A stretch of 64,000 bases of DNA from Seminavis robusta (Eukaryota; Bacillariophyta; Bacillariophyceae; Naviculales; Naviculaceae): NCBI GenBank assembly GCA_903772945.1, contig CAICTM010000257.1, positions 19,619 through 83,618 on the forward strand, given 5' to 3'. How positions within the stretch are numbered: position 1 is the first letter of the stretch; every line of letters starts with the position of its first letter. A model generated the notes under the pieces. That model did no database searches. It saw only the letters and a list, made by a program, of their open reading frames with translations, and was not told the DNA's origin. The position numbers and the translations under genes are program-made. Below, piece by piece: positions 22,828 to 34,502 of the stretch.

Positions 22828-24600
22828 TCATTCTTGAATGGGTACTTCGGGAGGCATTGTCGATTCAATAGTTTCAATTCCTTCCATAGTCCCCTCGAGT
22901 GGTGCCGAGACTGGATTTTCCTCCAAGAACTTTTGCATTTCGTCGACCAGATCCTTGACGGTTTTTCCATCGGCGGCCTGACTGATGATTTTGAGGCACC
23001 AATCGGATTCTTTTTTCCCGCCACGTGCCTTGACACGGTAGACGCATCCCATGACCAATGCCGTGTGTCCATCCAAGAATTGGCAATCACTGAGGGCATG
23101 AACGGCAATGTCGACGCCAGTCATGGTATCAAACAAGTGACACGACGCTCTCTTGATATCATCGAGTTCTTGTCCGCTGTAGGAGTTGACGACGAATCCA
23201 ATGTATGTGGTTTTTTTTGCGACCTTGGAGAGTTGTACGTAGAGGCGTTCATCATCACCCGAGTCTTCTCCACTCCGTTGATCTCCACCGTGACGAATGG
23301 CCGTGTCATCACTGGCCAAGTGTTTGAACCATACCTTGTCGACGCATTTGAGATCAGAGTCTAGACAGATGGCCGATGCATCCAAATCGACTTTAGTGTC
23401 TCCCGCCCCGGCCATGTCCCAACTCAAACCGAAGGTGACATTATCAGGGAGTACCTTGTCGGGACAAAAGTCACGAATCTTGATGGTTCCTCCCTTGCGC
23501 ATGACGGAGATTTTTTCTTGTGGATTGACCACAATACTGGGGATCAAATCGCGCGAATAGGATTTGAAATGTGGAATCAAGGATCCAAAATCACGCGCAC
23601 TCTGATGCACGTCTTCAATGGGTTGTACCTTCCATTTGGTTTTGGATTCTCGAGCGATACGTACCAAGAAGAGTGCGGTGGCGTCTTCGCTGTCGACGTG
23701 TTTGCTGGGTACAAAAGAGGCCATGGGTCCTTCGTTTGCCTTTGCTTCGTCAGTAATGGTGACACGGGCACTGGTAACGGAGCTCAAGAATCGTTTGGGG
23801 GATGCGACGGTGAGAACAATGTATAGTGCGAGTATGCGTGTGGATACATTTTCTAGACGAAATGTGATGGATTCGTCTTCTCCTTCGGCATTACCGTCTC
23901 TTGAATCTCCACTGTGTACAATGGACTCGTTTGGATTGGACAGATTTCCGTAATACACAGAGTTGTCCATGCTAATATTTCCCTTGGTGTCAACGGCAAC
24001 ACAAGCCGCATCGAGATCGATGATTTTTCCCTTGACGAGATCCCAAGCCAATCCTACTCGGATATGGTTTGTGTCTAGTTCAAAGGCATTTCCGCGCTGC
24101 AGCGTGGTGGATCGATGAATGGTAGCCTTGATTTTGACTTGCAGTTTTCCCTTTGCATTTTTGGCCGATGTGGCCGGTACGGGGTACCATTCGGTCTTGT
24201 TAAAGCTCTTGGGTGGATCCAGTTTAATAGGTATCTTGACGACGCCCATGCTGTCATCGTCACTGCCCTTGTCGTAGTCAAAAATGTGAAAGACAATACA
24301 AGGCGGTGTCTTGGGGTCCGTAAGTGCACTACAGGAGATCTTGGTGGAGAAAGTCTGATTCCATTCCGGACTGAGTGTCTTCATGATAGTTTTAGTTTTT
24401 CCCAATTCCTCCGTGGACGTCTTGGCTTTGGCTCGACCCACTCCAGGCACGGTCGTTTCCAGACTCACCACGCAGTAGGGATCCGACGTAGAACGCTGAC
24501 CCATCAGATTGCGATCTTTGGCCGCCAAGCCTTCACCCTTCATCAGAGTAAAGGCGACTTCCACGGCCTCCACGCCGTTGGTGGGAATGTACACTGGCAT
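22828..24600 (-). CDS. C2 domain - TerD - TerD protein
   Basis: Single exon, 590 aa, ATG 24600. Residues about 10-155 form a C2 domain: a first-loop Asp in STSDPYCVVSL, SPEWNQTF, and the second Ca2+ loop FDYDKGSDDDSMG (Asp 108, 110, 114-116). Two TerD-type domains follow at about 170-325 and 385-530. Each has the TerD start (VGLAWD / FGLSWD), the acidic core DLDA(A/S), a V-Y/W-F-N-L/H-L strand, and a Ca2+-site region (HSGDSRDGNAEGEDE and HGGDQRSGEDSGDDE). TerD domains bind Ca2+ in bacterial tellurite/stress-response proteins, and C2 domains bind Ca2+ and phospholipid. The protein may therefore be a Ca2+-responsive, membrane-docking stress protein, which is inference. No transmembrane helix or signal peptide is present. 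Bacterial TerD proteins are usually single-domain (~190 aa), so this fusion is notable. Confidence 0.92.
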   Translation of the reverse strand: MPVYIPTNGVEAVEVAFTLMKGEGLAAKDRNLMGQRSTSDPYCVVSLETTVPGVGRAKAKTSTEELGKTKTIMKTLSPEWNQTFSTKISCSALTDPKTPPCIVFHIFDYDKGSDDDSMGVVKIPIKLDPPKSFNKTEWYPVPATSAKNAKGKLQVKIKATIHRSTTLQRGNAFELDTNHIRVGLAWDLVKGKIIDLDAACVAVDTKGNISMDNSVYYGNLSNPNESIVHSGDSRDGNAEGEDESITFRLENVSTRILALYIVLTVASPKRFLSSVTSARVTITDEAKANEGPMASFVPSKHVDSEDATALFLVRIARESKTKWKVQPIEDVHQSARDFGSLIPHFKSYSRDLIPSIVVNPQEKISVMRKGGTIKIRDFCPDKVLPDNVTFGLSWDMAGAGDTKVDLDASAICLDSDLKCVDKVWFKHLASDDTAIRHGGDQRSGEDSGDDERLYVQLSKVAKKTTYIGFVVNSYSGQELDDIKRASCHLFDTMTGVDIAVHALSDCQFLDGHTALVMGCVYRVKARGGKKESDWCLKIISQAADGKTVKDLVDEMQKFLEENPVSAPLEGTMEGIETIESTMPPEVPIQE

Positions 24601-25990
24601 CTCTTCTTCTAGCTGACTTTCAAGATGTTCTGGAATTGACTTAGCTTGGCTTAGCTCGAGCTTCAGGAACTTGAGGAACTTGAGGAACTTGAGGAACTTG
24701 AGATCTGGCTGAACTTAACTTAAGGTAGACTTAAGTGGGAGAGGCAGGATAGGATCCTAGCAGCTTGTTTTTAGTAGTTGCTTGCTTGCTGATGCTGATG
24801 CTGATGCTGATGCTTGATAATACTATTAATAGTACTAGTACTGCTGCTGCTAACGATGGGGTACTAGTATCTTGCTATTTCGCTGTCGGACGGGAAAATT
24901 ATGAGGAAACGTCAATAATGAGAGATTGGAGGGTCATCTTCTTGAACAGCAAAATGACTGATCTCGAGAAGATCTCCAAATCCATTGTTTTACGAGTACG
25001 TTGTCTAACAACATATATATATGTACAGAGACTAACGGTACTGGCTAGCTATCCTACGATACGGCAGCTCTGCATGGTACGAGTACTACTAGTAGCTATG
25101 ACATAGCTAGCAGATCGTAGAGCAATCGATGCAAGGAAGCATTCTCATTGGCAGTGGCACCGCCAGTCATAATATAACATCAGTCGAATCGAATTCAATT
25201 AAAGCGCAAAACATGACCATGTGCCATGCCATGCCAAGCAAAACCATCAAGAAGATCAAGATGATGATCAGGGAGGATCCTCCTCGGCCACAAACTGCAG
25301 CTACTAGTAATTCATACGGTTTCTATGTACATGTACACGCAAGTACTGAGAGTGGCTACCATAGCTAAGGCTAGCTAGAACTAGTCTACTCTGATGGTAC
25401 CGTACTTGTGGCTGGCGCCAACCACGGTGATCTGGCCTGATGAAGGATAGAGGTCAGAATACCTCCAGGCCTGCATGTCAATCTCCCGATTCCATGCATT
25501 GTCCAGATCCACGCCACAACTTTAGAAATGGTGGATCTAAACCAGCACCTATCGGTACCGTACCGGTACACCTAGCTAGACCCGCTCGAACAAGCATGAT
25601 CACTTCATCCATCACTTTGGTTTTTTCTAGCTAGTAGCCTTACACTATTATTAATGCTACGACAGTACAAGCTAGCTAGCTACTGGCTAGAGCCATCATT
25701 TCAACAATGAGTGTCCTTCTAAACCAGCATGTTTCTAAAGTCTAAAAAGGCCAAGCAAGGCTGTGATGATGCCTGATGAGTTAGGTAGCTCTAACCTTAA
25801 ATAGCAATCTTTGACTCAATCCAAACTGATTCCCGTGTGTCCTGATATCTTTGACCAAAGACGCGCTCGCATCCACTCATTCAAATTTTCTATCAATCGC
25901 AACAATTTGTTCTGATTTCGCTCTCTAGCTAGTCGACAAGCTCATAGTACTAGTAGCTCATAGTAGCTCATAGCTAGCTAGCAACAAGCC
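24601..25990. promoter_or_regulatory. Divergent intergenic region (C2-TerD / RNA polymerase I subunit)
   Basis: This 1.4 kb separates two divergently transcribed genes and must contain both promoters. It holds a GAGGAACTT tandem repeat near the C2-TerD start, a GATGCT run near 24786-24812, and many TACCGGTA, CTAG and ACTAGT palindromes, including two just before the A190 ATG. No gene seen. Confidence 0.5.
24664..24702. repeat. (GAGGAACTT)4 tandem repeat in the 5' region of the C2-TerD gene
   Basis: Four 9-bp units lie 64-102 bp upstream of the start codon (minus strand), so probably in the promoter or 5' UTR. Confidence 0.8.
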
Positions 25991-28900
25991 ATGACAAGTA
26001 CAAGTACAACCAACAACTTCCACAATGGCCAAGTGCGAGCGGACCCTGAGCACGCCATTGTGCGTCGGCACGTGACAAGCGTGCAATTCGGCCTTTACAC
26101 CGACCAAGACGTTCGCGATCGCAGCGTGGTGGAAGTCACATCTCCCATTTCCTACATGAACGACACGCCTTTGCCTGGTGGATTACATGATCCGAAAATG
26201 GGACCTTCCAGTCAAAGCGATCACATGCCTTGTAGCACTTGCGCTCGTCGCTTTCAGCTTTGTCCAGGACACTTTGGATGCATAGAAGTCTGTGTGCCGC
26301 TCTACCAACCTCTACTATGGAATGATCTGTTGTCTATCTTGAGAAGTATCTGTTTTCATTGTCACAAACTCAGACACTTTAAACGAAAACTTCTTCAAGC
26401 GCACGCCAAGCTGCTTCTCATTCTTCATAATCGACTTTTCGACTTCTATTCACTCGAAAGAGAACTCGCGCAAGCCCTACTTCAGGCCGGCGAACAGGAC
26501 GAACAAGACGAAAGCTCCAAACACACCAGAGCACAAGACAAACTACTCCAGGAACGAGCCGTAGAAACTCATTGCCAAGCCATCATTGACGAACTCAAAG
26601 ACAAACCATTGTCATCAAATCAGAAAAACACCAATGACGCTGTACGGGCATCACTCTTTAGAGACTTCCGAAAGCAGATCATGGCGGAATGGAGGGGAGT
26701 CCCGCAATGTCGTCATTGCAATGCGCACAATCCAAAAATCAAACAGGATCAGTCCAACAAAGTATTCCAGATTCCTGTCAGTGACAAAAGTCAACAATTC
26801 AACAGTGCGCAAGGAATTGAAATGGTGTCGGCGTTGGAGACACTGCAGAACAAACAACAGAAGAACAAAAATGCCAAAGACAAAGACGTCGAATCGGACG
26901 AAGATACCGTCATGAGCGAGACTGATCGGAACCCATTCATTGACGACGAGGCCATGGAAGACGACGACCATCAAAACAACATCACTTACAGCGACGACGA
27001 CGAGGAACAGGATGGATTCTCCAATAAGCAAAAACAACGAAAGACAGTCACAAACAGCAACAACAGCACGGCCACGAAGACGACGACGCAATTCTACATG
27101 CCCCCTTCCGAAGTCATGGCACAGCTGCAACTGCTTTGGGCCAATCATAGCTTGCTCTTGGACACGGTACTCTTTGCGGGACATTCACCCACCAAGGATC
27201 ACAAACTATCCTACAAGACATTCTTCGTCAATGCTATTGCCGTGCCGCCGTCCAGATTCAGACCACCCATGACGGTAGGATCCATGGTCGCAGAACACGC
27301 ACAGAACGATTTCCTATCCAAGGTACTCATCGAGAATGCGGCCGTACGACAAGAACTCTTCCTGAACAACAATGAACCAAGAGCACACACTCATTGGATT
27401 CAGTTGCAGACGTATTTCAACTGCTTTATGGATTCCTCCAAGGATCCGGCCGCAAAGGGCGGAAATCAAACACAAAACGGCATTCGACAATTGCTCGAAA
27501 AGAAACAGGGAATCTTTCGAAAAAACATGATGGGAAAACGAGTGGATAGTTCGTGTCGCAGTGTCATTAGTCCCGATCCATACATTGGAACCAACGAAAT
27601 TGGGATTCCCGTATACTTTGCGCAAAGACTCACGTACCCGACACCCGTCACGGAATGGAATATGACCGAATTACGTCGATTGGTGGAACGGGGGCCAAAA
27701 CAATACCCAGGCGCTGTTTGGGTGGATATCCCAAAGCCGGACGGAAAGAAAGTACGGGTCAACTTGGACCGAATGAACCCAGAAAAACGGCAAGCGGTCG
27801 GAGCCATGCTGTTGACTCACGGCAAATCTGGTGGCGGGTCGGGCAGACCTGCCGTGGTGGGACGACAATTGCGGCATGGCGATGTCATGCTAGTCAATCG
27901 ACAGGTAGGTTGTATTGTTGCCGTTGCCTCCTTTTGTTTGTGTGAGGGCTTGGATGGATAGATTGTGTGTTTCTGTTTGGTTTCATTTGTGGAAGGGGTT
28001 GAAAGAAATAGTCCGAGGATGAGCTTTTTGTCATGCACCACTCCGAAAATTCGTGATGGATTATGACTTCCACAGATCGGCAGAGTCAGGCTTGGTAGAA
28101 CAACCCGAAAGAGTTGCAATGCCAAGGCTCTTTGTCGTACTCGAGGGCTATTTCTCCCGCCAGGCCAGAGAATGCTGTTGATGCAGTTTTGATTGCAACC
28201 CATGAAACTGGTTGGTTCAATCTCTAATGATATTTCCTTTTTGTTTTTTTGTTGATAACAGCCCACACTACATAAACCAGGAATCATGGCCCACCAAGTA
28301 CGGATTCTTCACGATCCAAATCAGAAGACCATTCGGATGCATTATGCCAGTAAGTAAGCACAGCGAAAACATCTGGTTTGCGCCGTTCTCGCAGATGAAT
28401 TTCCATACGCTTCAGTCGCATGGCTAACTCTCTTGTTGTGAACATGGACCTTTTCTTTCTACTACACAGATTGCAACACCTACAATGCCGATTTTGATGG
28501 AGACGAGATGAACTGTCATTTCCCTCAGTCGGATGTTGCTCGAGCTGAAGCCACCTACATTGCCCAGACAGACTTGCAGTATATTGTTCCCACGGACGGA
28601 TCGCCCCTTCGAGGGCTCATCCAGGACCATGTTTGTGGCGGAGTGAAATTGACAACTCGAGATACCTTTCTGAAACGATGGGAATACCAGCAGTTGCTTT
28701 TTGCTACATTGGCCAGTCTCCCTAGACTCGAAGTTTTGGAAGACAATCAAGATATCGAACTACTACCACCAGCAATTCTTAAACCAGTGCCTCTGTGGAC
28801 CGGAAAGCAGGTTGTCACCACGCTCTTGCTGCATTTGTGCAATAGCCCGCGAGGCAAGAAACATTATTCAAGTAAGAGCGGCATGAAAAGACCACCTGAT

Positions 28901-31900
28901 ATCCCCCTTTTGCGTCAAGGTGGCCTTTCGTTGGAGCGCAGCTCCAAAATGCCTGGAACTGCGTTTGGAGAAGATCATGAAGAACATCTGGTCTTGATTC
29001 GGGACGGAGAGCTGTTGCGTGGTATCTTGGATAAATCCGCTTTTGGCGCTTCCGATTTTTCCCTTGTCCATGGAGTCTACGAAGCATATGGACCTACGAA
29101 AGCAGGATTGTTGCTGAATTCGCTTGGGCGGCTCTTTACGTCCTACATTCAGTGCTTTGCAGGTCATTCCTGCCGTGTCGAGGATTTGATATTGACCCCC
29201 GAGACCGACAAGATTCGGCGGGATCTTGTTCAGGTAAGTGTGGTTGTGCGGGTTTTCATCCTTCTGGCTTCCTCTGTTTGGATCCTTGTTTTCTCACTTT
29301 GTGCTTGGTTGGAATATCTTGTTGCTTCGCCAGCGTGCCTACAACGTAGGGTCCCGTGCCTGCAAGGCGTGGGCAGATTCCGAGGGAGGCAAAGTCGCAA
29401 TCGAGTCAATCTCCGAGAAGGAAGGCTCAAACAAACCCTTGAAGCCAGTAGAAGTCGCATCCGCGTCAGCTAAGATTTCCCGGCTATTAGGAGGCGCCGA
29501 AGGAAAGCAGAATTTTGCGGCTCTGGATGGATACATGATGTCTCAATTGAATCCTTTGGCCTCTGAAATCGTCAAGAAGTGCCTGCCGAATGGATTGGCT
29601 GTTCCATTCCCTGCCAATGTAAGTTGCGGTCGTCTTTCCTGAGTGAAGAATCTTTTCTGGCTGTCTCACATCTCGTTCTCTGGCAGACCTTTGGCTTAAT
29701 GACAACAACAGGGGCGAAAGGTTCCATTGTCAATCAGTCCCAAGTATCCTGTGCCCTTGGCCAGCAGGCATTGGAAGGACGGCGTGTACCTCGTTTAAAC
29801 AGTGGTAGAACACTGCCTTCTTTTGCTCCCTACGATCTAAATCCAAGGGCCGACGGTTTTGTCATGGATCGCTTCCTGACAGGAGTTCGCCCTCAGGAGT
29901 ACTACTTCCATTGCATGGCTGGCCGCGAAGGTCTAGTTGACACTGCCGTGAAAACCTCGCGTTCGGGATATCTTCAGCGGTGTCTTGTGAAGCACTTGGA
30001 GGAGCTGAAAGTTTGCTACGATTTCACCGTGAGGAATGGAGAGGGTGGGGTGGTTCAGTTCCTCTACGGGGAGGACGCTTTGGATCCAACAAAAGCATCC
30101 TATTTGGACTGCACGGATCGATCCTTTGAGTTCATGGCGCGCAATCACGATTCTATCAAAACGCTCAACACGCAGCTACAGGGATGCAGTATTGACCTCG
30201 CTGCTTCTGATCATGAGCGAAGTGAAGCACTGACCAAGCGAAGCGACTCTTATTTGCTGAGAGAGGGAGAATCAGTGCTGGCAAGGAGGCTTCGAGGTGG
30301 AACTTCGTGGAAGCGTGGAGCCCTTCTGAAAGGATGGCACGCGGCAGTGATTACAAAGACACGCGAAGACGAGGGATTGGTGGACTTGAAATATCTCAAA
30401 GACGGGCACAGAGCGAAACGGGTTCCCATGGTCGCTGATCTCGGTCGTTGTGGAGGAAAATTCGAGCGTGCCTTGTCAGGTTCTTGTGTCGTTGTGAAGC
30501 CTGCTGTAGCGGATCCTATTCTGTCAGCGGCAGCTGGGTCAGCGTTGCGAACTCGTGGTGATGGGAGAACTCATTTACTTGGGTCCACGGGTGCATGTTT
30601 GTCCGAGAGGGTCGCGGGTTCGGCCAAGGCGGTGCTATCGTCAAAGAGGTTTAAGAAGGTACTGGAAGCCAACAACGTATCAAGTAGTGACGTCGGGAAT
30701 GTTGTTGCCGCCAAGTATGCAAACGCTCTTTGTGCTCCCGGCGAAGCGGTTGGGAGTATTGCAGCTCAATCCGTAGGCGAACCATCCACACAAATGACGC
30801 TCAACACATTCCACCTCGCGGGTGCAGGAGCAAATGTGACTTTGGGTATCCCTCGACTTCGTGAAATCATTATGACAGCAAGCAAGACCCTGAAAACACC
30901 CACAATGTCGGTCCCACTGCAAGAAATCGTCACTGAAGACGAGGCAACCCGACTCACTCGGTCCTTTACAAAGCTGACATTGATGGAACTGATAGCTGGC
31001 CACCGAGGAGTAACCGTGAAGGAGACTCTAAGGACTGGTGAAAATGGTCAGTGGCAGAGGGCTTATCTGGTGACTCTCAAATTCCACCCAGAAGAACGAA
31101 TCAAAGCTGCTTTTGGTTTGTCTTTGCATGACATTGCAACGTCTCTTGGGAAATCCTTCAACACTGCAGTGAAAACTCTAATGGTGATGGAGCTGAAGCG
31201 ATCCAAGGCAGAGGGTGAAATGGTCGCCGTGAAAGTTGGTGGCGGACGCATCGCTGCTGACTTCGATGTTGATGCTGACGACGAAGCTGGCGAGGAGAAA
31301 GAGGAAGGGGTTGAGCTGAACACAAAGATGGCCACAAATGATGATTCGTCTGATGACGACGACGAATCAAGCGATGGAATGGGAATTGAAGATGGTGTAG
31401 CTGCGTCGAAAAAGAGATCTGAAGATGCGACTGCCTTTTACGATGACGATGACGACGAATCAGAAGAAGACGAACCGCAGCCAACGGAAATGGATCAAGC
31501 GGATGGCTACGAAATCACGGAAAACCAAGATGACGACGAGAAAGACGACACCACTACGGGCAGCAAATCTCGTACCATGACAGATGGCGGTGTCATTGTG
31601 GATAAGTCCCGAAATTGCCTCCATTTGGATCCTTTGACGTGCGGGCCCTCTGCGCGACCCCTGCTAATGGTGGGTTTGATTGAAAAAGTAGCAGCAAAGC
31701 ATTTGGTCAGTGCCCGCAAGAATATCGACCAAGCGTTTGTGAACCAGGAGGATGGACGTGGGCGTTGCCTGCAGTTTGCAGGCGTCAATTTTCAGGAGAT
31801 TTGGGAATTGGACAGCTCGGTGGTTGACCATGATCGCCTCATGTCGAACGACACCTGGGCCATTCGACGCACCTACGGGGTTGAAGCTGCTCGCAACAAT

Positions 31901-32206
31901 ATTGTGGAGCAAATCCGCAGCGTCTTTGGCGCTTATGGGATCGAAGTAGATCCCCGGCATTTAAGTTTGATTGGCGACTACATGACCAATGAAGGCGGCT
32001 ACAAACCCATGAATCGCATTGGAATGGAGCAGACCGGGTCTACGTTGCTTCAGATGAGTTTTGAAACCACTGCCCACTTTTTGACACAAGCTGCGTGCAT
32101 TGGCAGGAAGGACAATCTCGACAGTCCCAGTGCCAACATTGTGCTCGGAAGGCCTATCAAGCACGGAACTGGTGCTTTCGACGTTTTGGTCAACAGTTCA
32201 GCTTGA
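25991..32206 (+). CDS. RPA1: DNA-directed RNA polymerase I largest subunit (A190/RPA1)
   Basis: Catalytic beta'-like subunit of RNA polymerase I, which transcribes rDNA in the nucleolus. Model: exons 25991-27904, 28262-28349, 28470-29233, 29334-29618 and 29687-32206 (5571 nt, 1856 aa, all phases close). The clamp zinc site reads CSTC...CPGHFG (Cys 81, 84, 91, His 94), with further CxxC pairs (CFHC, CRHC). The Pol I type is indicated by [11 protein letters not shown] and [10 protein letters not shown] near the start. The active-site loop [10 protein letters not shown] (Asp 675, 677, 679) sits right after an intron. The bridge/trigger region is present as [26 protein letters not shown] (from about 1371). 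Two long acidic, Ser/Asp-rich inserts lie at about 295-347 and 1543-1621. The second falls in the jaw, where yeast A190 carries its DNA-mimicking (expander) loop. The C-terminus (DVLVNSS) ends as in the family. It is longer than yeast A190 (1664 aa), mostly through these inserts. Confidence 0.96.
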
Positions 32207-33164
32207 CAATGCGGGCGGAGCAGTGAGGAATAGCTAACAGCCAAGGCCATCGAAATGAGAGCCTGTATGGAACGTTTGTGTTAGCGCTTTGAGAGGATTG
32301 GGTGCCTATTATGATAGTGGATAAGAATATTTGAGATGGTTGCTGGCATTGCTATTGTGACGTTCTCACAGTAGATGAAGAGCTATGGCTTGCGTGGTAA
32401 AGTTGATACTTTGTTAGAATTGTATTTCGTCTCCAGCCAGCAGCCAAAGAAGCAAGAAAGAAGTACCATGTAGTTCAAGCCGCTGGCGAGTGTTGCTATC
32501 TTTCCGAGCCCCTTCCGTCAACGACCACCGTCCCAACTACCGTCGTCGCTATGGCGTTATCGAGAAGAGATGCTCTTCGGTTGCACTTACGAGGAGGCAC
32601 GGTGAGGCTGCTTCAGCTGCTGTGGGCTTTCTGAATGGTGGGCAGTCGCTTATCATAGAGGACGACCAGTGTCTTGTCCAGTGCGTTATCGAGCCCGCAT
32701 GCCCGACGAGGCTGGGGTGGCTGGAGGTGCCAAGCTCAAAGAACCAGAATCTTTTCTACTAGCAAACCGTACGGTCCAAGAAAGACTCACGAATCCGGTT
32801 TCCGATTAGCAGCAACGACATTGATGAACGATAGGATAAGCGATGCTTCAGGAAGGGACTTGAGCCTGCGGTGACTATTAGCCAGCGCTTTGCTTGCATT
32901 ATTCTGGGTTTGAAAAGGCGAATCTCATCGTCGAAAAACAGGAAAGCACTGTGTCAACCATCTTTCCCCAGTGCAGCACTCTTCAATGTCCACTGTTCGA
33001 AACCGACGAGGCAAAGATGGAGAAGCTGAAGTCGAACAGTAGGATGGATGGAGGAAAGTTGCGCAATAGTTTAAAATGTGAGCAGCCCCCGTGATGAAAA
33101 ACCTAAGCCGCACTGGCCCCTTCTGGCTTCCATGGATAACCTACCTACGATCTATCAAAAACAA

Positions 33165-33191
33165 CTAGCTAGCTAGCTAGCTAGCTAGCTA
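33165..33191. repeat. (CTAG)n palindromic tract
   Basis: Over six CTAG units followed directly by a TACATGTA palindrome. One of the longest such tracts in the window. Confidence 0.88.
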
Positions 33192-34410
33192 CATGTAGTT
33201 ACCGCACCATAAATTATTTGGCACGCTCACCAGCTCTCACTGTACTAGAATGTACATCTACCGCCATGGCTTACTTGGTCAGCTGACTGGTGAGCTGGGT
33301 AATCGAAGATTTGATGGTTATTGAGTAGGTACAGATTTATTTGATGGATTTGATAGCGGCCGTTGATTCGATTCGATTCTTTTACAGGTACCCGATTAGC
33401 CAGTGACCAGCGCAAGAGAGTCTTTTTCGCTCTTTAATTAAGGCGTTCATACTTCATGCTGGTATGCATACCAGTAAGAAGAACATCGACTACTCAAGAA
33501 CGGAGAGCTTTCGGAGAAGTGAGTTCCAGCAAGACCTCGGGGTTCTTTTATCAGTACAAAATCGCCTTAGTATCCAAGATTCTAAAGGGAACTTTTGCGA
33601 AATGCCGAATTGCCTGAGGAATTCTTTAGTTGGTAAAAAAGAAGCTTAGCGTTCGCATTGTTTTGTCGCCCTTCTAGTCTATTTCTGATGATGCAGCAAA
33701 CCTCAATACCTCCAAGCCGCTCCTTATGCCTCTCGAATCCACTCCACCAACCACCTATTTTAAATACCACCAATGACTTGCTTGCTTGCTCTTGGTCCAC
33801 TCGGCTCCAGATAGACAACGATACCGGTACCGCAGGTTGCCTTGGTTTCTCTGGCTCTAGCTAGCTAGTAGCTGGCCAGACCACCCGGCACGTATCTGTG
33901 GCTTGTTTTTTTAAAAGTTGCAGTGGTCTCCAGGGGCCCTCCTTTGCTCTTCGGGTAGTGGAGCTTCGGAAACCAGTATGTATATTATCTGTAGTACTGG
34001 ATGGAGGATGTAGTAGCTGCTGACCGGTTCACCACTGTTGGCTGTTGGGAAAAAAAGAAACCAGCATCTTTGCAAGCAGGAGCTCCTGGTAATTTATTTC
34101 CCCCTCTAGCTACATGTACGGTAGCGTGCCGGTTGGGTAATGGAGCACGAAACCGGTGAGACCAGCTGTGTCCAGGAGAAAAACAGAAACAATCAAGGTG
34201 CATGTAGGCTGGCTGCAGACTGATTCGATTCGATTCAATCTTCTACTCGAGTATATTCACTTGGCTTGCTAGTCTACAGTAGCTACGGGCAATGGTTGTA
34301 CATGTATTTAATTAAAATAAAATGCGTAGTTCGACTAGTTGGTTAGTTTTATTTTACTTCGTACTATCGTCGCTCGTTCGTACTATGCAATGACATAAAA
34401 AAGTGCGTGC

Positions 34411-34435
34411 ATCAAATCAAATCAAATCAAATCAA
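34411..34435. repeat. (ATCAA)5 pentanucleotide repeat
   Basis: Five perfect ATCAA units about 70 bp downstream of the DUF6824-type gene stop codon. Confidence 0.88.
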
Positions 34436-34502
34436 TTGAATAGATAGATACATGAGTGTGGTTGCCTGCTCTTGCTCCGTGGCTGGTCGTTAGGTTGTTT
34501 GC

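Larger units (their letters stand above)
32207..34502. other. 2.3 kb gene-poor spacer
   Basis: This lies between the 3' ends of the A190 gene and a DUF6824-type gene. The only ORFs are short and unrecognised (e.g. 32490-32762). It carries a (CTAG)n tract and an (ATCAA)5 repeat. Confidence 0.5.
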
